Below are positions 10,929 through 22,371 of a stretch of 64,000 nucleotides of DNA, piece after piece. This DNA comes from Elymus sibiricus. Taxonomy: Eukaryota > Streptophyta > Magnoliopsida > Poales > Poaceae. The stretch covers positions 544,836,222 through 544,900,221 of the forward strand of contig CM077667.1 of the NCBI GenBank assembly GCA_039707655.1, in the 5' to 3' direction. The translations under genes and the position numbers were made by a program. The notes beneath the pieces are model-generated. The model saw only the letters and a program-made list of their open reading frames with translations. It made no database searches and was not told the DNA's origin. Every line of letters starts with the position of its first letter. Position 1 is the first letter of the stretch.

Positions 10929-13377
10929 CACTAGTAGGAAAGGGCCCATTTGTCCCGGTTCGTAAGGGCCTTTAGTCCCGGTTCTGGAACCGGGACTAAA
11001 GGGTCGGGGTTGGGACTAAAGCCCAAAACCTTTAGTCCTGGTTTGCTTACGAACCGGGACCAAAGGGGCTCCACGTGGCGCTGTCTGGGGCGGGGGAGGG
11101 AGGACCTTACCAACTGGGACTAAAGGTGAATCCTTTAGTCCCGGTTGGAGACATTTTTTTAATTTTTTTTATTTGTTTTTAAGTTTTATTCCGATTTTCA
11201 AATCTTCGGATTATTTGACAATTTAATCTCTAATCACCCGTCCTCACTTCTCCAGCGTGGAGCACTCATTCCAAATCGTCTAACTTCCCGGCCGGTCACC
11301 CATCCTCTCACTGCTCCAGCTCCAGCACGCTTAACTTCCTGGTTCTATCGCCCCTAGTTTCCAAGTCTGCCCTTGTTGTTTTCCTGACAATAGTAAGCTA
11401 TCAATCCTATTAACCCTTAGGTCTTGATGTCACATAATTTAATTTTTTGAATTATAAACAATTATTAAAATAAACAAAATAAGTACTAAAAATATTGAAT
11501 TTCAATGAAAATAAAATAAGTAATAATATTATTTTATTCATTTTTTTGCCATTTATTCATTTAATATGGCATAATTAATATCTTTAAATCTGTAAATTGA
11601 AATTCGACAAATAATATATCCATTATTATCAGAAAAATGTGAGGAATCCAAATATGACATCATTTAATTATTTTTAAATAAAATTAATTTTAATTTTTTT
11701 TTTATTTGAAATAACTTTTTTTACTTTTGGAATTTCGAGAATCTGAGAAAACTTCACCGGGTAAACCCAAATTTTCTCTATTTTTTTTTATATATTAAAC
11801 TTTTTTTTTCGACGTCGTATGCAAAAGTTATGGCCGTTTTACATTTTTTTTCGTTTTATTGCAGAAACGGTCAAAATTCATATTTCAAAATTTCTATACC
11901 AACTAGACACTAAAACCTAACTGCATCTCAAAGGATTTTATTTTTTGAAGATTATATCATTTTTGTTTATTTTCTACAAAACTAAAAAAGGCGGTCCACG
12001 GGGGGGGGGGGGGGGGGGGGAGAGTGTGAAAATTTCAGAACCCCTTTAGTCCGGGGTGGTGTCCATCCAATCATAACGTCGACTACATCTGCTAGCACCG
12101 TCCCAGCCAGAGTCACAACTAAGGTTAACCAAGCCAGAGTCAACCCTTTCTAACTTCATGTGCTATTTTTCATGCATTTAATGATTTTTTTGAGCTAAAT
12201 GGCCCTTAATTTGAAAAGCACTACAAATGAACTCTGAAAATGTTGAAACTTGGCATGGTATCATAATTTCACCCACATAGCTTGTGTTAAAAAGTTGAGA
12301 GGGTTACGGCAAAAACTGGATGCACTTCGTGTACAAACTGGACCATCTCCTTCGAAGAATCAAGGTTTCGGACGAAAACCCATCTGTTACAAAGGCATTT
12401 CATTTTTTTAACTTATTTCAACTCCAGACTTTTTTGTGCATTCAATATGCACCATTCAAAGCCACATCCTCAAATTTCAACCTTTTTCTAACTTCATTTG
12501 CTATTTTTCATGCATTTAATGATTTTTTTGAGCTAAATGACCCTGAAATTGAAAAGCCCTACAAATGAACTCTGAAAAGGTTGAAACTTGGCATGGTATC
12601 ATCATTTCACCCACATAGCATGTGCTACAAAGTTGAGAGGGTTACGGCAAAAACTGGATGCACTTCGTGTACAAACTGGACCATCTCCTTCGAAGTATCA
12701 AGTTTCGGACGAAAACTCGTCTGTTAGAAAGGCATTTCATTTTTAAATTATTCTAAAAATAACCAAATAAATCTTACTGTGACAACAATCTAACACGTGA
12801 CTAGGAGCAAAAAGAATTAAATTAAAAACTATTTGTAACTCAAGTTATTCACAATCTAGGGTTTGAAGCAAATTTGAACAAATTCAAATTTAAACATTCA
12901 AATTTGCAAACTAATGGCACAAACAGAAACTAGACAAAATTTTGAATCTAATGCAAAAAAAAATCACTCAAAAACATCAAATATCCTAAAAGATATAAGC
13001 AATTTAAAACAGAAACTAAAAACAGATCCCACTTGTAAAAACATAAAAAAAAAACTTTCAGAACCCTTTTAGTCCCGGTTGGTGTCAGGTCTAACCTTTA
13101 AACCCCTTTAGTCCCGGTTGGTGTCTCCAACCGGGACTAAAGGCTTAACCTTTAGTCCCGGTTGGAGACACCAACCGGGACTAAAGGGTATCGGCCCCTT
13201 TAGTCCCGGTTCGTGTCTCCAACCGGGACTAAAGGTCCCATTTGAACCGGGACTAATGCCCGACCGGCGCCCTAGCCGCTCGAACCGGGACTAATGCTCA
13301 CATTAGTCCCGGTTCGTAATGCAACCGGGACTAATGTGTTGGGTGACCTGTGACGAATGCCCTGTTTTATACTGGTG
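10929..13377 (-). mobile_element. non-autonomous CACTA transposon, 2.4 kb
   Basis: The left end is CACTAGTAGGAAAGGGCCC and the right end, read in reverse complement, is CACCAGTATAAAACAGGGC. Both are flanked by the 3-bp direct repeat AAT (10926-10928 and 13378-13380). Subterminal arrays of ACCGGGACTAAAGG in both orientations fill 10950-11145 and 13065-13340. No transposase is encoded. Its right end matches the left end of the 10.9-kb CACTA at 23233 and its left end matches that element's right end, so it is an inverted internal-deletion relative of the same family. A G run of 21 lies at 12000-12020. Confidence 0.92.
12150..12745. repeat. 340-bp repeat, about two copies, in the small CACTA
   Basis: The phrase TATTTTTCATGCATTTAATG recurs 339 bp apart (near 12162 and 12501), as does ACTGGATGCACTTCGTGTAC. 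The same unit, on the opposite strand, forms six copies in the large CACTA at 25820-27850. Confidence 0.85.
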
Positions 13378-13788
13378 AATAGAAATTGCACTCTGCCATC
13401 ACATCCACCAATGCGGCTAGTGATGCTCATCACTGTGTGACCAAGTTATCCTGGGTTTACGGATCAGTTTTGTCCACATTCAGCTCGGGCCCTTGCCTGG
13501 GTCCGATAAACTCTTCCTTCATTCGTATTATTGCAGTTATCCACTATGTCGCTCAAAAACTACCAGCAAATTGTGCTTTGTGGAGATTCCAGAACGACAG
13601 CATCCGTGGGGGGAGGCAAGCTGTTGACCTCCGAGTTCTCATGTCACATACCATGCACTGATCCCTACCCCTCCCATTGATTACTACACACAGTTACCCT
13701 TGAGTCCCGGACCGTGGAACCACTCCACTGCCGGATGTGAGCCTGCTCCCGGTGCTTTCCTTGCCCTGGTAGTGTTGTGTGAATCTAC
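13378..13788. other. unassigned sequence between CACTA and copia element
   Basis: The frame at 13386-13661 is open for 91 codons but shows no domain or convincing gene context. This segment was presumably continuous with 10115-10928 before the CACTA insertion and with 19312 onward before the copia insertion. Confidence 0.35.
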
Positions 13789-13999
13789 TGTTGCGTTGTA
13801 ACGTTACCTGTGTGTACATGTACCTGTGTATGAAATGCTTATCCATGTAACCCCATGACCGGTTCTGTAGGTTAGTTAGCTAACCCACCGGCACCTCCTC
13901 TCCACTTCCCTGCATGTAGGGATCGTGGCCTTCTATCCCATGTATATGTACATCCACACTTGAGGAATACAGGCAGGCAGCTCATTCCTCCATTCTTCT
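13789..13999 (+). repeat. 5' LTR of the young copia element
   Basis: 211 bp, starting TGTTGCGTTGTAACG and ending CCTCCATTCTTCT. It matches 19096-19306 except for GC versus CA at its fifth and sixth bases. Confidence 0.93.
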
Positions 14000-14013
14000 T
14001 GGTAATCAGAGCC
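14000..14013 (+). promoter_or_regulatory. primer-binding site (initiator Met-tRNA type)
   Basis: TGGTAATCAGAGCC follows the 5' LTR directly. The usual plant copia site is TGGTATCAGAGC, so one extra A is present. Confidence 0.8.
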
Positions 14014-14030
14014 AACGATCCCTCTCCTCC

Positions 14031-15295
14031 ATGACGACCGATCCCAACCTCACCCACCCTGCTGCTGCCGGCACCAGCCCGCCTCCCTCCGATGAAGAGC
14101 TAGCTGCCCGCGCCGCCCGACGAGCGGCCCAGAGCTGCCACCACGCCCGATCTCCCTGAATCCGGCGGTCTGCACCTTTCCACTAGCCCACCCAACCCCC
14201 TCTCTCATATCCCCCTCTTTGTCCCAGTCTCCACCGTCCCAGCCGGCGGCCTCCCCGCCAGCATCACCGGCGTGGTTGATTTCAAACTCGCGCTGGACGG
14301 CACGAACTTCGCACGGTGGAGCAACTACCTCAACCTGATCCTTGCGCGCTACCATGCAGAAGCCCACGTGCGGGACGGCGCCGCCAATCGTCTCTCCGAC
14401 CCGGCGTGGCGGGATGATGACAACACCATCGTCCTTTGGTTCCTCTCCGCCGTCGACGGCGACCTCCTCGACATCGTCGCGCCGCCCGGCTCCACCGCCC
14501 ACACCATCTGGCAACGCCTCCACGAGTACTTCCTCGGCAATGAGGCCGAACATGCTATGCATCTCGGCCAAGAGTTCCGCTCCACCATCCGCGGCGACCT
14601 CTCCATCAACGAGTACTGTCGTCGTCTGCAAGGTATTGCCTCCGCCCTCGCTGACGTCCGGGAGCCGGTGAGCGACCGTACCCTCACTCTGCAGATGCTC
14701 GACGGCCTCGGTAAGAAGTTCGAGCTGCAAGCGGCCATCATCCAGTCCACGGTGCCCCTGCCGACGTTCGCCCAGGCGCGATCCCGCCTGGTCCTCGCCG
14801 AACTCGCCCTCGACAAATGGGCGCGTACTGAGGGGGCTCAGGTGCTCGCCGTCCACGACGAGCGCGGCGACCGCGGCAACCGCGGCGGCGGTGGCGACCG
14901 CGGCAACGGAGGCGACCGCGGCCACGGCGGCGATCGTGGCGATAGTGGTGGCGACCGCAGCAACTGAGGTGGTGGTCGTGGTGGCCCGCCAAACGGCGGC
15001 AATCGCGCTGCTGGGCGTGGTGGGCGCGGCCGCGGACGTGGTCGTGGCCGCGGCGATCTGCCGAACGGTGGTGGCCGGGGCTCGGCGCAGCCGTGGCTGG
15101 GGTACTTCGCCCCCATGGGCATGCCCTTCCCTCCGCCGCAGGCGCCCTGGGTTCCGCCGAATTCCTCCGGTATCCTCGGTCCTCGACCCGGCCCGTCCTC
15201 CCACGCCTACCCGGTTCTTCATCAGCCCACTGCCCCGCCTGCGTCCTTCACCACCACGCCTACTCCTGGGATGCGTGGGACGTGGATTTTTGAAG
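14031..15295 (+). pseudogene. copia gag region, disrupted
   Basis: The likely start is the ATG at 14031 (MTTDPN). A frameshift near 14120-14135 moves reading into the frame that is open from 14272. There a gag-type region follows (DFKLALDGTNFARWSNYL, then EYFLGNEAEHAM). A TGA at 14965-14967 interrupts a Gly/Arg-rich tail, after which the frame continues through a proline-rich stretch (PWLGYFAPMGMPFPPP) until a MITE cuts it at about 15296. I see no CCHC zinc knuckle; an RGG-like tail occupies its place. Gag would package element RNA into particles. Confidence 0.8.
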
Positions 15296-15298
15296 GTC

Positions 15299-15720
15299 AG
15301 GCTTCTAGACACCCCTTATCCTCACCCACCAATAGTGCTTTAAGATCTGTGCTAGACAACTAAGTTACTATATCAGATTTTCTTTTTTTTGTTTCTCCCA
15401 CATAAAACAACATTTGAACTTGAAACTTTGGAGCGCAACTAAACATTCTAACTAGAACGTGGGAAAAAACTTTCAGATTTTTTGGTCCAACATAAATATA
15501 CGAAATCAGATTTTTTGAATTAAAAAATGTTATTTTTAGTATTGAGGATGCACGAAAAAATCCGAAAGTTTTTTCCCACATTCTTGTTAGAATGTTTTGG
15601 TGTGCTGCAAAGTTTGAAGTTCAAATGTTGTATTATGTGGGAGAAACAAAAAAGAGAAAAGTGTTCGCACGAATCGCGATGCAGAGTTGGATGGCTAGAT
15701 AAGGGGGTCTCCATGAGGCT
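15299..15720. mobile_element. foldback MITE inside copia gag
   Basis: The AT-rich insert interrupts gag and folds on itself. TTTGTTTCTCCCACATAAAA near 15390 pairs with the reverse complement near 15635-15655, and TGGGAAAAAACTTTCAGATT near 15460 pairs near 15560. Outer ends GACACCCCTTATC and GATAAGGGGGTCTC also pair imperfectly. AGGCT occurs on both sides and might be part of a duplication, so exact ends are uncertain. Confidence 0.75.
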
Positions 15721-15732
15721 AAGCTCGAGAAT

Positions 15733-18700
15733 ATGTTTTCGGGGATGCGTGATGCGTCTGCGATGTACCATGCTTCACCAAGCTACGGCGCTGCCTTCCC
15801 TCCACACGCCGATTGGATAATGGACACCGGCGCCTCATCACATGTCACCGGGGATCCAGGTACCCTAACCGAGTCTCATCCTCTCTTAGCGCATAATTCT
15901 CGTCATATCATTGTTGGCAATGGGGCTCGTCTTCCGTTCGTCGCTATTGGTAACACCTGCCTTCCTCCTCGCCCGTTCTACCTTACTCACATCTTGTTGT
16001 CTCCTAACATAGTCCAAAATTTAATATCTGTGCGCAAATTTACACGTGACAACTTATGTTCTCTGTGAAGGACCTTCGAACCAAGGCGGTCCTTCTGAGG
16101 TGCAATAGTTCAGGCGATCTCTACCGCTTCTCCGGTGGCCGTGGCGGCACTCCTTCGGTGGCTTTCACCATCACCTCTTCGGATCTTTCGCATAAAAGGC
16201 TTGGGCACCCCGGCGATTCGTCCCTAGCATATTTCCCATTTGATATTCCCCAAGCTTGTAATAAAGTTCATAAGTCACTATGTACCGCATGCCAATTAGG
16301 CAAAAACACACGCCTCCCTTCCCCCACCTCTACCTCTTATACCACCGCCCCCTTTCAGTTATTGCATTGTGACTTATGGACCTCTCCGATCCCTAGTTTC
16401 TCTGGATATAAGTACTATCTTATTATTTTGGATGATTACACGCATTATTCTTGGACTTTTCCTCTCCGTGCCAAATCCGACACATGTGCCACGCTGCAAC
16501 GTTTCTTTTCCTTTATTCTCACCCAATTCCATGTGCTTGTGCAATGTTTGCAGTGCGACAACGGTGGCGAATTCCTCACCACCACACTCCGCGATTTCTT
16601 CTCTACTAACGGCATTTCCTTTCGCCTTACATGCCCCCATACCTCCCATCAAAACGGTAAGGCCGAACGTCATATCCGTACGACCAACGACGTCGTCCGT
16701 ACTCTCCTCTTCCAAGCCCAACTCCCTCCTCCGTTTTAGGTCGAAGCCCTCCACACCGCCACTAGCTTACTTAACATCCGCCCCTCGCGTGCCATCCACC
16801 ACTTCACCCCGCACTTTCTTCTCTACGGCATAAACCCTTCCTACGACCATCTCCGGACTTTTGGATGCCTTTGCTTCCCCAACCTTTCTGCCACTGCGCC
16901 TCACAAGCTCTCGCCACGCTCCACCCGTTGCGTCTTCATAGGCTACCCTCGCAAGCAGAAAGGATATCGCTGTTTTGATCTTTCCTCTCGCAAAGTCATC
17001 GTCTCCCGACATGTGGTATTTGACGAAACAATTTTTCCCTATGCAGCAGATCGGGTGGCCGCAGAAAATCCCACCAACCCACCCACACCTGCCCCGGCCG
17101 AGTTCTCTCTCGGAAACCTCACCTCGTACCAGCCCGCACCTGCCGCCCGTCCCAACACGCCCTCCCTCGCACCTGCCGCCGCTAACGGGCCCGCCACCCC
17201 CGCATGCACGCCCCCGCGCGCGCGTCGCGGGACCCGCCAGCCATGCAGCCTCGGGATCACCACGGATCTCATGCACGACGCCTACCCGACCCCCCGCTTC
17301 TCCTCCGGGCTCCCCACGGATTGGATCTTTCTCGGGATCGCCTTCCCCAATCGATGCCGTCCCACCTTCGCCAGCATCCTCTCCCACCCCGCCACGTTCG
17401 CCTCTGTCTCCCACGACCCAGCCTTTACCACCCCGCGCGGTTGCCATCTCACCACGCCACAACCCACACCCGATGCTCACCCATGGGAAGAAAGGTTTTG
17501 CCATGCCCAAAACACACTATGACTTGTCTGTCACTACTCCACCCTCGCCGCTACCTTCTTCCTATCGGACCGCGCTTAAAGACCCACACTGGCACGCCGC
17601 AATGTTAGACGAGTATAGTGCGCTAATGCAGAATGACACTTGGTCTTTGGTGCCTTGTCCTGCAGGTGTTAACGTGGTGACCGGCAAGTGGATCTTTCGG
17701 CACAAGCTGCACCCTGACGGCTCCTTGGCTCGCTACAAGGCGCGTTGGGTAGTCCGCGGCTTCACGCAGCAGGCTGGTGTCGACTACGGGGAAACATTCA
17801 GCCCTGTCGTCAAACCTGCCACCATTCGCGTCGTCCTCAGCCTCGCTACAGCAAACGGGTGGCCCCTTCGGCAGATGGATGTCAAAAATGCCTTTCTTCA
17901 TGGTGATCTTGCGGAGACAGTCTACTGTCAACAACCCTCCGGTTTCGTTGACACCACTCATCCTACGCATGTCTGCCGCCTCAACAAGTCCCTGTATGGA
18001 CTTAAGCAGGCCCCGTGCACTTGGTTCCTTCGCTTCACGGGTTTCCTGCACACACTTGGGTTCGTCTCCTCCAAGTGTGACACCTCTCTCTTCATCCTTC
18101 GTCGCGGCTCGTCCATGGCCTACTTACTCCTGTATGTCGATGACATCATCTTGACCGCCAGCAGCACCGCTCTTCTCTCTTCGCTCGTGTCATCCCTCAC
18201 CCGCGAGTTTTCTATGAGCGATCTTGGCGACATTCACCACTTCCTCGGCATTAATGTGCATCGCAACGCCGCGGGCCTTTTTCTATCTCAGGAACAGTAT
18301 GCACTAGAGATTTTGGATCGTGCCCACATGCTCAACTGCCATCCCATTTCCACCCCCGTTGACACACGCTCCAAGCTATCTGGTGTGGATGGCAAACCGT
18401 ACTCCGATTCCTCTACATATCGTAGCATCGCCGGTGCCCTCCAGTATCTCACACTTACTCGGCCGGATCTCACTTACGCCGTCCAACAGATATGCTTGTT
18501 CATGCATGCCCCGCTTGACTCTCATTTTCAGTTGGTCAAACGGGTTTTACTCTACCTCCGCGGCACCACTCACTACGGCTTGCAGCTCTATCAATCCTCC
18601 TCACATGACCTCATCTCCTATAGCGATGCTGGCTGGGCCAGGTGTCCTGACACTCGCAAATCCACCTCTGGGTTTTGCGTGTTCCTCGGCTCTAACTTGA

Positions 18701-19095
18701 TCTCCTGGTCCTCCAAGAGACAGCAGATGGTCTCTCGTTCCAGCGCCGAGGCCGAGTATCGCGCTGTGGCGAACTGCGTCGCCGAGTCTTGTTGGCTCCG
18801 CCAGCTTCTCTCCGAGCTTCATCGCCCTCCTCGTCGAGCTACTATTGTGTACTGTGATAATGTCAGCGCCATCTATCTCTCCTCTAACCCAGTGCAGCAT
18901 CAGCGGACGAAGCATGTCGAGATTGATCTTCACTTTGTTCGCGATCGCGTTGCCCTTGGTGAGGCCCAGGTTCTTCATGCTCCGACGTCGTCGCAGTACG
19001 CGGACATCTTCACGAAGGGGCTGCCCACATCGGTGTTCTGTGATTTTCGAGCCAGTCTGAACGTCCTCCCTGGCGACGTTCGGACTGCGGGGGGG
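15733..19095 (+). pseudogene. copia pol region (protease, integrase, RT, RNase H), disrupted
   Basis: Protease is marked by MDTGASSHVTG at about 15822. Integrase carries the HHCC region (KRLGHPGDSS and CTACQLGK) and core residues in HCDLWTSP and CDNGGEF. RT follows with KWIFRHKLHPDGS, MDVKNAFLHGDL and YVDD at 18133-18144. RNase H contains SRSSAEAEYRAVA and YCDNVSA. Order protease-integrase-RT is diagnostic of Ty1/copia. Lesions are a frameshift at about 16056-16068, a TAG at 16737-16739 in integrase, and a frameshift between about 17000 and 17520 before RT. The RT-RNase H frame is open to the 3' LTR. Confidence 0.88.
19087..19095 (+). promoter_or_regulatory. polypurine tract of the young copia element
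   Basis: GCGGGGGGG lies directly before the 3' LTR, where plus-strand DNA synthesis would start. Confidence 0.7.
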
Positions 19096-19306
19096 TGTTC
19101 AGTTGTAACGTTACCTGTGTGTACATGTACCTGTGTATGAAATGCTTATCCATGTAACCCCATGACCGGTTCTGTAGGTTAGTTAGCTAACCCACCGGCA
19201 CCTCCTCTCCACTTCCCTGCATGTAGGGATCGTGGCCTTCTATCCCATGTATATGTACATCCACACTTGAGGAATACAGGCAGGCAGCTCATTCCTCCAT
19301 TCTTCT
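19096..19306 (+). repeat. 3' LTR of the young copia element
   Basis: 211 bp, nearly identical to 13789-13999, followed by TSD TCTAC at 19307-19311. Confidence 0.93.
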
Positions 19307-19398
19307 TCTACGTGGGGTGAAAACGGAACAACACAGACTAGAGGGGTTGGGCATGCTTTGCTGCGTCGTTGATATCGTTGGATTTTCGTAAAAAAATA

Positions 19399-19647
19399 CA
19401 TCCTCTATCTCAAAATTTAAGGTGTATTAGTTTTATGCAAATCTTAAGTTTGACTAAATTTACAGAGAAATATATCAATATACACAATATCAAATCGGTA
19501 TCATTAGATTCATTATAAAATGAATTTTCGTATTTTATTTATTTAGTATTGTGGATGTCGATATTTTTGGCTCTGAACTTGGTCAATGTTAAAGAAATTT
19601 GAATTTTCAAAAACCTAATACACCCAATATTTTTGGAACCGAGGGAG
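19399..19647. mobile_element. Stowaway-like MITE
   Basis: Flanked by TA on both sides (19397-19398, 19648-19649). The ends CATCCTCTATCTCAAAAT and ATTTTTGGAACCGAGGGAG are degenerate versions of the Triticeae CTCCCTCCGTTCC-type terminal repeats, and the interior carries the typical text CTTAAGTTTGACTAAATTTA. It has no coding capacity. Confidence 0.75.
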
Positions 19648-19914
19648 TATTTGGTTTGGCAAGTGGGGGAGACGATGGAACATCTTTAGTTTTTATTTAT
19701 AATGCAATGTTATGGTGGGCCTTCCGTACTGTGATTCGTTGTTATCTGCTAATCAACTCATACTAATGTGTGAAATTTTTCTGTGTCGGTGTACGCGTGT
19801 ACTATATTGGTGCTACAGTATTATCAATTTATCACATGTTGGCACTTTTTTCTAGGTTGTGAGAGGGTGAGCGGGATTGATACATTTTTATAGGTTAGTT
19901 GCTACCGATTGATT

Positions 19915-20275
19915 TGAAAAATCATTGGCCCGGTCAAAATCGTGAATCAAATTCAAAATTGAATACCACAATGAAATGGGAGAGCTTCAAAATTAGGGCG
20001 CATACTGAATTAAAAAAATTGAATAAAAGAGCTCCTTCAAAATTGTTGACCCGGTCAAAATCGGGTAACCAAATTCCAAATTGAAGGCCTCAATTGATCA
20101 TGTGGCCTTAAAAATTAGGGAGCATAGTGCAATTTTAGGGAGCATAGTGAATTAAAAGATTTTAATAAGGGGGCTTCTTGAAACATTGTTGAACCGATCA
20201 AAATCAGGTGACCCAATTCAAAATTGAAGACTTCAATTGATTGTGAGGACTTCAAAATTAGGGAGCATAATGTAT
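19915..20275. repeat. degenerate tandem repeat, unit about 130-140 bp, block 1
   Basis: Each unit contains a CCGGTCAAAATCG-like phrase, then AAATTCAAAATTGAA, then TTCAAAATTAGGGAGCATA. Units are recognisable at about 19930, 20050 and 20195. A second block of the same family lies at 20865-21145. Confidence 0.65.
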
Positions 20276-20864
20276 TTACTAGAAACGTCATACGCGTTTT
20301 GTCACACCACTTATGTTCTTGGGGGTGTACATGTTTTATATTTATGTGGTGTTTTATATTTTTGAAGTTGTGAAAATTATTTTACATGTTAGTTGGTTTG
20401 GCGTGGGAAGGATACAATGGAGCATGTTTTTTATCAGATATGTTACTCCTACGGACAGGCTTTACGGAATCAAGGTTACAGATGGATGTGTCAATTTATG
20501 ATTAAAGATTAGGGAAAGAGTGGGTCAACGATGAAAATCAGGGAAATGGTTCATGGGAGAATGTTTGGTATGACCAATTTGTAGCGAATCATTCGTCAGC
20601 GTATCATTTTTTATTTTTATATTGTGGTGTTTGGGTGGATCTTTTTGACCGTGTGGTTGAAGAAGGTCTTTTAATTAATACAAATACATGAGAAAGGTAT
20701 TTACGTTGTTGGACGCGTGTGTTATGTTGGTGTTAAACATGTCATGGGCGACACTTTCGTTTTGTCAACTAAGGCCACACCACCTAGTACTTTCGAAGGG
20801 ACCCATTCATCGAGGGATCATACCACGAATCCCGGTCAACGATCCAATCAACTGTGTATCCAAT
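20276..20864. other. unassigned sequence between repeat blocks
   Basis: No gene is supported. Short frames at 20313-20501 and 20688-20873 show no domains. This segment separates two blocks of the same tandem repeat, so it may be an insertion or simply more decayed repeat. Confidence 0.35.
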
Positions 20865-21145
20865 CCAAATTGAAGACCTTAGTTAAATGATGGGGCTTTA
20901 AAATGTGGGAACTTAACGAAGTTAGAGATTTCATTGCCACAACCAAGAATGGACTGAGTCAAAATCAATGCATTAGAATTATATACTTTAATCGAAGCGG
21001 AAAGGTCTAAAATTAGGGAGCATAGTATATTAAAAATGAATGAGAGAGCTCCTTCTGAAATTGTTGACTCAGTCAAAATTGGATGACCCAATTTTAAATT
21101 GGAAACCTCAATTTATTGTGAGAATTTAGAAACTAGGGAGCTTAG
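20865..21145. repeat. degenerate tandem repeat, block 2
   Basis: The same family as 19915-20275: CAAATTGAAGACC near 20865, then TCAAAATTGGATGACCCAAT near 21075, with GGGAGCATAGT at 21017 and GGGAGCTTAGT at 21136. Identity is low. Confidence 0.6.
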
Positions 21146-21229
21146 TGTTATAGAGGATAGATAGGTGTGCGTGGATTGCATATTTGGCAGAATACAAGAC
21201 TCACATTTGTCTTCGGTTTGTCCTGAAAT

Positions 21230-21333
21230 AATTGTCTTAGATTTGTCCAGATATACGGATGTATTTAGATACATTTTAGTGTTAGATACACTTTATTTAG
21301 ATAAATCTAACACAGGTAATTTGGGATGGAGGT
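21230..21333. mobile_element. decayed Stowaway (Thalos-like) MITE
   Basis: The centre reads TGTCTTAGATTTGTCCAGAT ... TTTAGATAAATCTAACACA with GATGTATTTAGATACATTTT between, the usual foldback pattern of this Triticeae group. The end TTTGGGATGGAGG is recognisable; the other end is decayed. Confidence 0.6.
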
Positions 21334-21548
21334 AACGCTTTTTATTTTTTATTTTGAGATTCACGACTCACATTCTCGGGTGCGAGGGTGGATGGTGGCC
21401 TCTCATTGGCTGGGATGATGTGGCACCGTTAAATATGACTTTTCGGCAAAATTAGTGATCAATACACATTCTCGTATGCATGTCACATGAAAATTTTATT
21501 ACTGATCAAATCATTGTCCGCTATTTGACATGATGGCATATTGCATCT

Positions 21549-21921
21549 CTAGTCACATAAGGCGCAGTTACATTCCTGAACGGAAGTGTTGACAATCACA
21601 CAATTACCATTTGTGAGGCGACCTCCCCCGTCATGTTGGCCGGCCAGCCGGCAAGTTAGTTGATCGCATGATGTGCCCGAATATGCAATGTGCGATTTAA
21701 AATTCTTTGTAGGCAAGAATATACATCATTAAAAGAAGCTCAATTTGAGATATAGTTCGAATGGAATTTGTGCGGTTCAGATCACGATACTATTCTACTT
21801 TGGTTGGCAGGAGAAAGGAAACATAAAAGAGGGACAGGGAGATCGATTACGTACCAACATGGGTGGAATTTCCTAGCAGCAAAAGCACCATGAGGCAAAG
21901 TAGAATAGGTTTCCCCTCCAT
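21549..21921 (-). CDS. small cysteine-rich secreted peptide (defensin-like), gene or pseudogene
   Basis: Minus strand. Exon 1 starts at the ATG at 21921 and encodes a classic signal peptide (MEGKPILLCLMVLLLLG, then NSTH). Exon 2 (21704-21549, ending TAG) follows an acceptor CTACAAAG and encodes a mature part with six cysteines spaced C-x4-C-x16-C-x9-C-x-C-x2-C, including GNC and ECNC, the gamma-core-like and CxC signatures of plant defensin-like peptides. The strongest donor, TTG|GTACGT at 21855, would put exon 2 out of frame. Only the weaker donor CAT|GTTGGT (exon end 21859) joins in frame to give about 72 residues. It may therefore be a pseudogene with a small indel. Such peptides are usually exported and act in defence or signalling; that role is inferred. 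Confidence 0.5.
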
Positions 21922-22371
21922 AAGATCACACACAAACTTCTTCTGCGTGTTTCTGTTTGGGTGTCCAGAAGTATACACCATGATGTTATCTTATAGACTT
22001 GTAGCTAGAGAACATTTGCTCCCACATTAATCAAATAAGATCTAAAATATCTGACTATATCACTCCTCTTAATTTATATCAATGATATCCTAAGATTTCA
22101 AAAATATGATCACTAACAACACTTGAGCCAGTCTTAGAGGTGAGTCTAGGAATCTTATTTTACTGTTTATCATTCCACACGAGCATATGAATTTTCCACT
22201 GAATCGCATATTCCAGAATCATGGCAGTTATATCATAAAATATAAACTCTTAATTATGAGCATGAAAATATAATAATACAATATTATTGCTTCTAGGACA
22301 TACTTCCAACAACATCAAGTCCCCAAAGGGATCCACGCACAAAGGGTCCATGAAGAAGCAACCTTGCCTAT
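21922..22371. other. upstream region of the cysteine-rich gene
   Basis: AT-rich sequence on the 5' side of the minus-strand peptide gene. No other gene is supported. It ends where the Gypsy remnant starts. Confidence 0.35.

Larger units (their letters stand above)
13789..19306 (+). mobile_element. Ty1/copia LTR retrotransposon, defective, young
   Basis: Two 211-bp LTRs flank gag, protease, integrase, RT and RNase H regions in copia order. The flanking 5-bp repeat TCTAC (13784-13788 and 19307-19311) is a clean TSD. The LTRs differ at only two adjacent bases near their start, so insertion is recent. The coding part is broken at several places and holds a MITE, so this copy could not have moved by its own proteins. 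The LTR ends TTCT rather than the usual CA, a boundary chosen because it yields the TSD. Confidence 0.93.

Noticed and set aside
14050..15312. 420-codon open frame on the minus strand
   Set aside because: It is antisense to the gag region of the copia element and arises from high GC content; its low-complexity Ala/Thr/Val repeats mirror the RGG-coding tract.
16767..17510. 247-codon open frame on the minus strand
   Set aside because: Antisense to the proline-rich spacer between copia integrase and RT; no independent gene signals.
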